From NCBI RefSeq assembly GCF_018873765.1, contig NC_057920.1, positions 9,871,307 to 9,935,306 of the forward strand: a stretch of 64,000 nucleotides of DNA, in the 5' to 3' direction. The notes below the pieces were generated by a model that saw only the letters and a program-made list of their open reading frames with translations, made no database searches and was not told where the DNA came from. Shown here piece by piece: positions 12,213 through 22,263 of this stretch. A program made the position numbers and the translations under genes. This stretch comes from Telopea speciosissima. Its lineage: Eukaryota; Streptophyta; Magnoliopsida; Proteales; Proteaceae. Numbering within the stretch: the stretch's first letter is position 1; each line of letters starts with the position of its first letter.

Positions 12213-13640
12213 AAATTTGCCCTGGAATTTGGGTGGTAAGTATTGATGTGGATCCCTGGTTGGACTTTATCAGAAAGGCAGTCATCTATGATGGTTTTTG
12301 GATTAAATCCTTTAACATTATTTATTCATTTGGACATTTCCTTTCTTTATATATCAGCTTGACTATATATTTCAGTGTTCAAGGCTATATTTTACTGGTT
12401 GGAAAAGCTGGTGATCTACAGGTCAACAATTGTCATTAGGAACCTTCCTTTGGTGCAAATTCAGCTAAAGGAGGGTACAGTTAGTTTTCAGTATTCTTAC
12501 TTTCTGTATGTCACACCTTGTCTTCACCTGATCTTAATTCTTCTTCAAAAGCAGGCATCAATTAAATTTGAGCACTTTACCTTTTAGATTTAGTTCAGGC
12601 AGTTCCAGGGTCCTGGTTTTCGACAAAAATAGTGCAGCTAATTACGGTTACCCAACTTATATTTTCTATTGAATACAACCAAATACTGTTATGTGTGTCT
12701 CAAATTTTTGTACCCTTTTCAAAGATTGACACGCTCAGACATTTTTTTTTGGTAAAGGGTTTGATAGGATTTTTTTTTGAGGTCTGTAATGGTAGTGGAG
12801 GGCTTGGGCCGATAGGAGGGGTATTACCTTATTTTTCGTATCTTATTGTGTAAGCAAGGGTGAAGTCGATTTGGGGTTTTTTGTGTTAGGGTTTTGAGAA
12901 GGGAGCTAGCAGCACCGTTTTGGGTGTTCTTGAGAGATCTCCACATTGTAATTTTCTTCCATTACATTGTGAAACATCTTCAGCTTCACTGTGGACGTAG
13001 CACATTGCTTTGGTGTATGAACCACATAAAATCTGTGTAGTGTCATCTATCTTCGCTCTGTTTTGTTTGTTCATGTTTGCTTTAACAAATGCCAATAATA
13101 TTCCTGAGCTTGCTTAATTATATGGTAATTCAGCTAATGACAAACATGTTGCAGATAAAATTTGGTACTTCTTTAATTGGGAGGACCCTAAAGCTACAGG
13201 CACTGGTTATTGGAAAGCTACAGGGGAGGGACATAAAATACCAAAAAATTGCTACCACTACTGGATGCAGAACCACCCTGGAATTTAACAAAGGCAGAGC
13301 TCCCTATGGAACTAATACTGATTGGATGAAGTATGCGTACATACAAGTAATATCTGAAGGGACGCTCTGAAAAGAATGAGGCACAGGTACTTCAACAACC
13401 AATAAATGGCGATCTGCTTTTAAGCTTAAACAACTCTAACTTCGATTTGGATTCTCTACTGTCGAGCTGTCCGGCAGGACCCTACTGCCAAAACACAGCA
13501 ATGCGGTAAATGACCGCCTTACCAACTGCTGATTGCTTGCATAATTTGCAGGGTTCCAGTTCATTGTGAAGAGTCTTTTCTCGTTTCTCAATAGCATCCA
13601 ATATCCAAACTTGAAGACTTCCAGAGACTTCACCCGCATG
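12213..13640 (+). pseudogene. NAC2, degenerate NAC gene copy
   Basis: Only pieces of the NAC gene remain. Exon 1 is lost except for the CCTGGAATTT..GGTAAG donor end near 12220-12236; about 280 bp present in NAC3 are missing. Exon 2 (about 13134-13387) encodes DKIWYFFNWEDPKATGTGYW and then shifts frame by one extra T near 13250, although the other frame continues as TTGCRTTLEFNKGRAPYGT. Exon 3 sequence is recognisable near 13552-13630, and exons 4-5 are absent. Similarity to the module resumes at about 14060. A copia-LTR-like insertion occupies intron 1. Confidence 0.8.
12730..13095 (+). mobile_element. Possible copia LTR fragment inside NAC2 intron 1
   Basis: Absent from the NAC1 and NAC3 introns. 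The segment carries wording familiar from Tnt1-like copia LTR R/U5 regions (CACTGTGGACGTAG, then GAACCACATAAAATCTGTG). Ends and target duplication were not resolved, so this is a recognition call only. Confidence 0.4.
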
Positions 13641-14059
13641 TTAGAAATTTTTGTTTCCCCTAGTGGTACAGAAAAATAAACATAGAATAGATAAGAATGG
13701 AAAGTACTGCAAAAGGTTATTAAACTCTGACTTTGATTCTGATAAGATCCAGTCGATACTGATTCGGTCAGAATCAGTTGGAATCGGTTGGGTTAAATCG
13801 ACAAATTCAATTCCGATTCGTGAAACCTTGCTCTTGCTCGTACACGTGACTTCTACATTCCCGGTTTTGTCCCCTGTTATAAATACAAAAGACTACATTA
13901 GTCCATTACACCTGATGGTGGCATGAAAAATCTTATACCTTAATTTTTGGTAACCGTACACAGGTTCTAAGTGGAAAGGCCAATTGTAGAATTTATTACA
14001 AATCTCAGTTGATCTTATTATCATTTGCTTGTTGGTTAAGCAATCCTCAAAACAACTTA
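13641..14059. other. Repeat debris replacing NAC2 exons 4-5
   Basis: No match to the NAC module and no gene. Contains GATTCGGTCAGAATCAG-like repeat DNA of unknown type. Confidence 0.4.
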
Positions 14060-14360
14060 AAAAGTTAAATCTCCTTCAGCCACTATTTGTCTATTAATCG
14101 ATGGTTAGAATTTGATCTTAAAAATTAAATTTTCTTGTGATCTTATCCTTTGCCATGCCACATGAGGTTTCAACTTTATAAGAATTTTGGGATCCACCTT
14201 TAAATTTGGTTGTATTATTATACTTTCTTTTTTTTTTGGTAAAGAGTTGTATTATTATACAAAAGTATACAAATGGTATTCCCTTTGTTATTGGTGAAAT
14301 TGCAATTTGCAAACAACAAAGCTTCCCTTGTTGGATGCTGGCCGTGGCCCATCTGATACG
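14060..14360. repeat. Remnant of NAC downstream spacer (module 2)
   Basis: Matches 4340-4610 and 44840-45100 (TGTCTATTAATCGATGG, then GATCTTAAAAA). It marks where the module resumes after the deletion of NAC2 exons 4-5. Module similarity ends near 14360. Confidence 0.7.
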
Positions 14361-16240
14361 CGGGACGGAAATGTGTTTAGGATTTGGAGAAAGACACCTG
14401 CTTTTCAGCCCCCGGGCCTTGAGTGTCATATCCCAAGAAAACGGTTTAGTATCGGTCCGCCTAGGAGATCGGTGAGGTGTCCCCACTAAGAGATGGCTTA
14501 GTATTAGAGGGATTGAGAGATTTGTGAGGAGTGCAAACTTAGTCCCACATTGGTTAGGGAGGGTGACCTCTTAGCTACTTGGTATGACGTGATTTAAAAC
14601 TGTGAAGCCCATGAGCCAAAGCGGATAATTTCATGCTAAGAGAGGGGCTGAGTCATTACTGTAGTATAAAAAAACGAGCCTTAGTAATAACTGACATTAA
14701 TGCATTAATATTCATCGACAATGATAGGTATAGATACCCCTCGAAGAGAGATGGTGGAATTAAGATATATAATCACTCAAATTGAAATTAAAGAAATGAA
14801 ATACATACATACATACATACCCACGAAACATGCACCCATATTTGTGGCTGTGCTACCTAGATCCTTTACCAATGGCTGAGTTCTCATATCAATTATCAAC
14901 CTTTAAAAAAAAATAGAGTTTTTTTTCATAACATAAATCATATTGTTAAGAAACACAAATAAAGATAAAATAATACAGAAGAGAACTGAAAGAAACTCCA
15001 AGGGAGAAAGAAACAAAACGGAGATGAAATGCGATCGAAGGACACCTTACACATGGAAGCAACCAAGACCGCAACATCCCAATAATGTGGATTGTTTCAG
15101 TTCAAGAGGAGAGACACTTACACAGCCCATTAATTCTCTCAATAGAAATCTTAATTTTCTTTTCTTCTCTTTCTTGTCTGCATGGAAAGCGGTGCTCCAT
15201 ACCATTGTGTTGGGTTCCATGGGGTAGGCAGAAAAATAGCCTCACATCGGATATTAGTGGGGATGTGGGTGGGGAACTAGGTACTTGGACACCTTCTCTT
15301 TAATGACTAGTTTTGAGGATGAGTTCTATCCAAATCCCTAACCAGATTGTGGTAGGGTCAGGGTGTGGCAGGATAGCTCTTGAGTGGAAGGGGGGATTGT
15401 TGAGGTTCCAGGCGAAAAAATAGACTCACATTGGATATAGATCGTCAAAGCATGGGACTAAAGCCCCCTAGCCATCATAATCAATCCCACATACTGTAAA
15501 ACCTTCCCTAACAAACCAAAATCCTATTCCTGCATCAGAGATATCGACCGCCTGAACCAACTGGTCTTCTGGGATAGTCTACTGGTACTAACGCCAATGG
15601 AAAAAAAAAAACAGAACTTAACCAATGTTTCACACTAACATAATCTAATGTCAATTTTATGAACATCTATATTAACTGAGTACCCATTCCGGCCAAGGGT
15701 AGAAAGTTCAACCTCATTAAGTTTCTGCATGTGTCTTTGCAGATAAGAAAACCTGATCAAGAGTCTTGTAAACTGGGTTAGGATAAAAAATGATAGATTG
15801 GGTCCTAAATCATCCGAGTCAAATAAGACTCGATATTTTTACCGAGTCATGACAATCTTGGTAAGTTTCGTTGTTTTAAAAAAAAAATGCATAATATTGG
15901 TTCACTTAGAAATTGAGTTGAGTAAAATAGTGAATCTGTATTCTAAAACAATAAGAAGCCCTCAACTCCTTTCTCTGGTCAATCACACAAACTCAAAGTG
16001 CATTGATATGTGATTCCTTGATTTTTTCTGTATTTTTCGTTTTTCTTTTAACTAATTTAATCATTGTGGTATTGGACGCTACAGAAATAGCATGAAAATA
16101 GAGGAACCAGTGCAACCTCAATGGTGGAAAGTAATAAAATGGTCAGGTGATGTTGACCACCTTTGCTTATGATGAACTGCTCGCTCAAAGTAGTAAGGAA
16201 TCAAATGTTTGTGCCACTAAGCATATAACCCAGAATTTTC
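14361..16240. other. Repeat-rich DNA, LTR/TRIM-like fragments, no gene
   Basis: Segments near 14540, 15235 and 15425 carry variants of CCCACATTGG / CTCACATCGGATATTAG, a phrase common in short LTR (TRIM-like) elements of plants. No complete element, 5S-like block or ORF was found. A (CATA)n run lies at about 14802-14820. ORFs here are short and unsupported. Confidence 0.35.
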
Positions 16241-16411
16241 CTCCTCTCAGGTTCTTGCCCAGTCAGGTTCGTAGGTTCCTCTCATAGGAAGGGCAGAAAT
16301 GACGACCTCACCCCATCCGAGACAGTGTATTCGGGCAGGGAGTGAGGTCGTCATTTCCGACCCTCTATGAGAGGAACCTACGAACCTGACCGGGCAGGAA
16401 CCTGAGAGGAG
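16241..16411. mobile_element. Foldback MITE (hairpin)
   Basis: Arms starting CTCCTCTCAGGTTCTTGCCC and ending GGGCAGGAACCTGAGAGGAG are nearly perfect inverted copies, about 60 bp each. They flank a loop containing GAAATGACGACCTCACCCC and its inverted partner. No ORF. Confidence 0.85.
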
Positions 16412-17261
16412 TTAGATTCCATAAGCCGATGGAATTAATTAGAAGTTCTTGAAGTCATGAATATCTCAACACTAATTTTAATAAGAAGGGTTGGTGCCAG
16501 GGTTTTAGCACAGGCTGTGGTGGATAAGCCTGATCAGTTCAAGTTACTGAACATCAATGCCAATTTCATTTCTGATGAAGTTATTCCCTGAAGTGCTTGG
16601 GCACTTGGATGAGAATTGAATGACCCTGAAGGGGAATAGGTTGCCAGATGAATCCAAAGAGGAAGGTGATGAAAATGAGGATATGAATTGGAATCAAAGC
16701 TTAAACATCTCGAAGTGAATCAAGAGGAGTTAGAGGCTACAGATTGTCAGGTATGGTTTCGTTCTTGGTTTCAAATGAGGAGGGAACCCTCTTTAAAATC
16801 TGACTATAGGAGGATGGGCATTTATGACATTTTACCCTCCCCTTCACATGAACAGTGTGATATGTGAGGACCATGATGTGCAATTTCATTTTTGGGCTGG
16901 TGTTGTTCAAATCTTTTTCTTTTTCTCAATAAAAAAAATGTCTTTAGCGTTCTTGGGGTTTCGCGGATGAAAGAGGGTTCAACTTATCTTTGAGACCCGT
17001 TGATTTTTTTAAAAAGTAAGGGGGTATTTGGAAAAATGTCTTAAATCATGTAAATGTCAAGCTTGGTATTGGATATGTGGAAATTAAGGCCCTTTGCTAT
17101 CACAAGCTGGTAGGTCTGTATTGATAAAGTTAATTCTTAATTCTGCTGGGTTTTGGAGAGGTGGGTCTGAGATTAGGTTCTCTTCACCGAATAAAGCTTC
17201 GAACGGATGGACGATAACCTGATCTTGAAGGACGTGTGGATTTCCACTTTCAAAAAAGCAA
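16412..17261. other. No gene seen
   Basis: Unique-looking, AT-rich DNA with no ORF above background and no recognised repeat. Confidence 0.4.
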
Positions 17262-17304
17262 TAATATATCATATCATATCATATCATATCATATCATATC
17301 ATAC
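17262..17304. repeat. (TATCA)n pentanucleotide microsatellite
   Basis: About eight tandem ATATC units, slightly degenerate at the edges. Confidence 0.9.
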
Positions 17305-17733
17305 TTTTTATGGACTCAATAATAATACATGCCGATTCTTTATTCTGATCCTATAATTCTCCACTCGAGAGTAGCGCGTATAGAAATAAAAAGAACTAAC
17401 ATATTTTGTGTTTGATTTTTATACGAGAATGTGAAATTGACTTAGAATGCATAATGCATATCAAACACGGATTTAAGTCTTCTATAGCATGATGCCTATG
17501 TGTTGAACTGCATGTCCAAACACTGTGGGCCATCAAATGATGCGCTACACACCATGGAGCCTTACAGAGGAACCCAACGCTATCAAACACAGTATACAGT
17601 TGCGAAAATGAATTTTTTTTTTCCACCAGATTCACCGCGTTTTCAAGGAATTTCTACTTTCCCAGCATTAAAAATTAAAATTATACAAAAGTGGACTGAA
17701 ATTGACTTGTATACTGTACCTGTCCAAGACTTT

Positions 17734-17740
17734 TATAAGA
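17734..17740 (+). promoter_or_regulatory. Candidate TATA box of the TNL gene
   Basis: TTTTATAAGAG lies about 150 bp before the TNL start codon, a reasonable distance for a core promoter with a 100-120 nt leader. There is no other support. Confidence 0.3.
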
Positions 17741-17884
17741 GTCTCTTGGTGGCTAGCAAGAGTTGTGATAAAGCTAAAACCATTTTTGAGGGATTGAGAG
17801 AGAGAAGAAGATCATTTTGCAGAAGCGTCTTCTCATCCCATTACTAATTTCTGATTTCCCCCGTTTCTGTTGGAGACGTTCTTA

Positions 17885-20800
17885 ATGGTCTACCAGAGAA
17901 TCGGAGAAGCCGCCGCTTACTCCTCGTCGTCCAATATCCCTGGATGGAATTACGATGTCTTCTTGAGTAGTTTCAGTGAAGATGATAAGGGCAACAAAAT
18001 CATCATTGATGCGCTCTACAAAGCTTTGGTCCAAAATGGGATTTGCACTTTCAGAGACGATGACGACGACGACGACGAAGACAAGCGAAGAGAAAGAGAG
18101 AAACGAATTGAAGAATCGAGGATCGCCATAATCCTTTTCTCAATAAAATACGTTTCTTCGATTCGGTGTTTGGATGAACTGGTGAAGATAGTTGAATGCA
18201 GAAGCAGCAATGGTCTAACTGTTTTCCCTGTTTTCTGCGATGTCGATCCATCGCATGTGCGAAAACAGAACGGTAGTTTGGAGGAAGCGTTTGCCAGCTT
18301 CGAAGAAGAAGAGGAAAAAGACAAGGTCGAGAGGTGGAGGGCAGCTCTTACTAAAGTGGCTAATCTTTCTGGTTGGGATCTCCATGTTTCCCCTGGGTAA
18401 TTCCTTCTTGGTGAACACCCCCCCCCCCCCCCTTCTCCCTTTTTTTTTTTTGTAGGTTTTAACAAAAACACACACCCACACTACTCCACAAACAACCCCA
18501 AGACTGCGAATTCTCTATGTGGAATTGGAGCTTACGTATTTGTAAGATATTGGGCCTAAAATTTTCCTCTAAATCTATCTGGTATCCTTAGTTCTCCAAA
18601 CTGATTGTTAGGTATTCGCCAAAAGCTTCGAAGCTGATGGAATTAGGGCTGCAAGTTTGGCCCTGTTGCCTGTTGGCCCGAACCCGCTCTGGCCCGCCCT
18701 AAGCCCGAACAGGGTTTGGGCTAAAGATTTATGGCCCTAAGGACGGGTTAGGGCCAGAAATTCCTGGCCTTGAGTTAGGGTCGGGTCGGGTTAGGGTTGA
18801 GACCTCGGGCTCAACCCGACCCTGATTTTGGCCCTGATTTTGACCCTGAATTTTGACCCTGATTTTGACCTTGATTTTGGCCCTGATTTTGGCCCTGATC
18901 TTGACCCTGATTATATATAATGATAATATGATATTCTATTATATAGAAAATTATTAAAGTAACAATTAACAACTCTTTAAGGGTATGTTATTTATCAAAA
19001 CATAACATGACATCAAGTCACCAACTACTGTTCTGTTTCTTTTTCTATTTTTTTGATTTTTTTTAAAAATAAAATATGATTCATAAATTTAACCTCTTAG
19101 GTTGTCTTTGGTATAGTTTAAATTTATGTTTATTTGACACGTAAATATAAATAGATGTGTTTGGTATGCTTTATGACTCATATTTCTCATTAAAATAAAT
19201 CAATATAAGCATAAATTTATAATATGATTTATCACCATAAACTGTTAATATTTGTTTATGTGGGGTACCATTAATGAATATGAGCAGAATTGTTACTTAA
19301 GTAGGGGTAAATTTGTAAAATTAATGAAAATTTGAACAAAACCTCCCACCCTCTTTCAACATCTATTAGGGGTGTCAAAACCTAGCCCGAAACGACGAAA
19401 CCGAGCCGAACCGACTGAAACCAATGTGAACATACCAAACCAATATGAGTTTATTGGATCATGTTTCAGATTGGGGTTTTGTGAAACTGAAACCAAACCG
19501 GACCATGTTGAAGCCAATAAGACATCAAACCGAACTTAAAAAACTGTATTGAAACAGATATAACCCGCTAAGAAACCAATACCAGCTTGAAATTCATTAA
19601 AAATCAATTTTTCTTAACGCTTTTAAATATATTTACAAGGCAACCTGAAACCAAACCAATACGAACTTGAAATCAAACCAAAATCGGTGCACCCTTGTTG
19701 GATCATGTTTTGAAATTATTCACTCTCACATTGAAATCGAACCGAAACCGGTCCAAACCGATCGATTAGCACCCCTAACATTTATCATATTAAATATATT
19801 ATCATATAGTATCTTATATATATAATACATAATATATTCTTCACTTAAGTATACCAAACCTATTTTTCATTATATTATCTATTATGCCTAGTAGTAACCA
19901 AACGATTATTGTTTATAGCCCATAACCTATTATCATAAATTCATTGATATTCATAAATAGGTCATAAATATAAATATAAACTATGCCAAAGAGAGCCTTA
20001 GTACATTATATATACTATATAATCAAGGTTGGGAAGGATGAAGATGTAAAATCGTTAAACAAATAAAAGGCTGAGAGGTATCGGAGGTTTGAGGGGGACA
20101 CAAGAAAAAATTTGACCTCTAAGTACAGATGCAAAGCAACACCACAATGCAAAAGAAAAACCAAATTAATTAATTCTCAGATGGAGACAATTATTCCAAC
20201 ATGATGTATAATATTTTGTGCAAAAAAAAAAAAAAGCCAAATAAAAGACAAGCAAATCTCCATGAAAAAAATTCTTTATTTATTAAAAAATAAAGTTATA
20301 ATTGATGTGAATGAGTTCCTAACCCACTTGGTAGCTTGTGCTTCACAAAAGCCCATTCTTTCTAGGAGGTCTTCGGTTCAAACCTCTTGTTTCACACCTC
20401 CCTCCCCTCCCCTTGATATTCCATTTCCTTGGCTGCCAGCCTTGTAGCAGGAACATTCATTCCTGCTACTAGAGTAGCAACAAATTTTCGTTCCTTTAAC
20501 CTATCCCATACTAAGTTGGCCCAATGTAGCGTCCATACACTAGAATGGACCCCACTAGGTGCATAACACTGATTACCTGTTTATAATCCTTATAGTTGAT
20601 ATATGAATTATTACTTGCAGGCAGGAGGCAGAATTTATCCAAAGACTTGTTGATGATGCTGTTTCAATTAAACGAAGTCGATCACCATTGAACATTGCTA
20701 GGTATCTCATTGGAATAGATTCCCGTGTTGCAAGGATGATGAATTCATATATATATCGTACTTCATGTGAAGTTCGTCTCATAGGGATTTGTGGTATTAG

Positions 20801-22228
20801 TGGATTAGGTAAAACAACCATTGCTAAGGCTGTATATAATGGAATTTATCATAGATTTGAAGGTTGCAGTTTTCTTGAAAATGTTAGAGAAGTTTCAAAA
20901 CAACCCAATGGTCTAATTCATTTACAAGAACAACTCCTTTCTGATATCCTTATGAAGAAAAACTTGGAGATAAGCAGTGTTGCTAGAGGAATAAATGTCA
21001 TCAAAAAGAGGCTGCAATGCAAAAGGGTTCTTATTGTCATTGATGATGTTGATCATTCAGAGCAATTAAATGCATTCGCTATCGAGCGTGATTCATTTGG
21101 TATGGGAAGTAAAATCATTGTCATATCAAGAGATGAACATTTTCTAAACGAGGCTCAAGTGTGTGATATTTATCATCCTGAGGAGTTGGACTCTCATGAA
21201 TCTCTTCGGCTCTTTAGTTGGCATGCATTTAACAATAATTCTCCCCAAGATGAATACAAGGAGCTTTCAAAGGAGATAGTTGGTAATGTCAAAGGACTTC
21301 CCTTAGCTCTTGAGGTCATGGGTTCTTTAATGTTCAGCAAAAGAAGCTTATCTGAATGGGAGGAAACATTAGCCAAACTAAAAAGTACTCCTGTTGATCA
21401 AATTCCAAAACCACTTCGATTAAGTTTTAATGATTTGGATGACACAGAGAAGAATATTTACCTTGATATTGGTTGCTTCTTTATTGGAATGAACAAAAGC
21501 TATGTATCTAAAATACTAGATGGATGCAACTTGTTTGCAGTTATCGGAATCCGTGTTCTCATTCAAAGATCTCTTATTACAATTGACAAAGACGATAAGC
21601 TAAGGATGCATGATCTTCTTCGAGAGATGGCCAAGAAAATTGTTCATGAAGAATCTCCTGAAGAACCTGGAAGACGTACAAGATTATGGTCACAAGAGGA
21701 TGTTTGTAATGTATTGACGAAACATGAGGTAAGAGTAAACAACTTTTTATTCTTCTTCTTCTTCGGCAAACAAGTTTTTCTGCTCGGCGAAGCAAAGGTG
21801 GTCTGAGTAATCAAGGGCCATAAATCCCTCTTATTATTTAAAGGGTCCTCCTAGGCGTCACTACAGAGAGTGAATCAGATTGCTTAGTTCGCAAGACACA
21901 AGTAAAGGTGATGTGCCATTAATGCAGCTTAGTTTAAATGATAATAATTATATGAAAATCCTCTGCAGTACCGGCAGGGCGGTGATGCACATCCGGTGGC
22001 ACAGCAGAGGCCATGTGTGCCATGTGTGCCACCTGGCCTCTGCTGTGTTGTCGGATGTGCACCGCCGCCCCGCCGGACTGCAGAGGATCCTGGTCAGTAA
22101 CAAGGGGGACTCTAAAGGTCAAAATTTCAGTAATGATAATATAAGCAGAGAATATAGATCTCAAATCCATCCTGCCTCTGCCCTGTGAGTTAGAATTTAC
22201 TTCATAAATCCATCCTCATTTTAGAGGA

Positions 22229-22263
<35 letters not shown>

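Noticed and set aside
14460..15480. Cassandra-type TRIM with embedded 5S sequence
   Set aside because: CCCACATTGG-like phrases occur, but no 5S rRNA-like block was found.
18016..18471. 151-residue minus ORF with Ser runs
   Set aside because: Antisense to the TIR exon; the Ser runs mirror the GAC repeat.
20300..20450. A genuine tRNA gene
   Set aside because: A- and B-box-like stretches are present, but no cloverleaf with a plausible anticodon stem could be built; kept only as a possible SINE.
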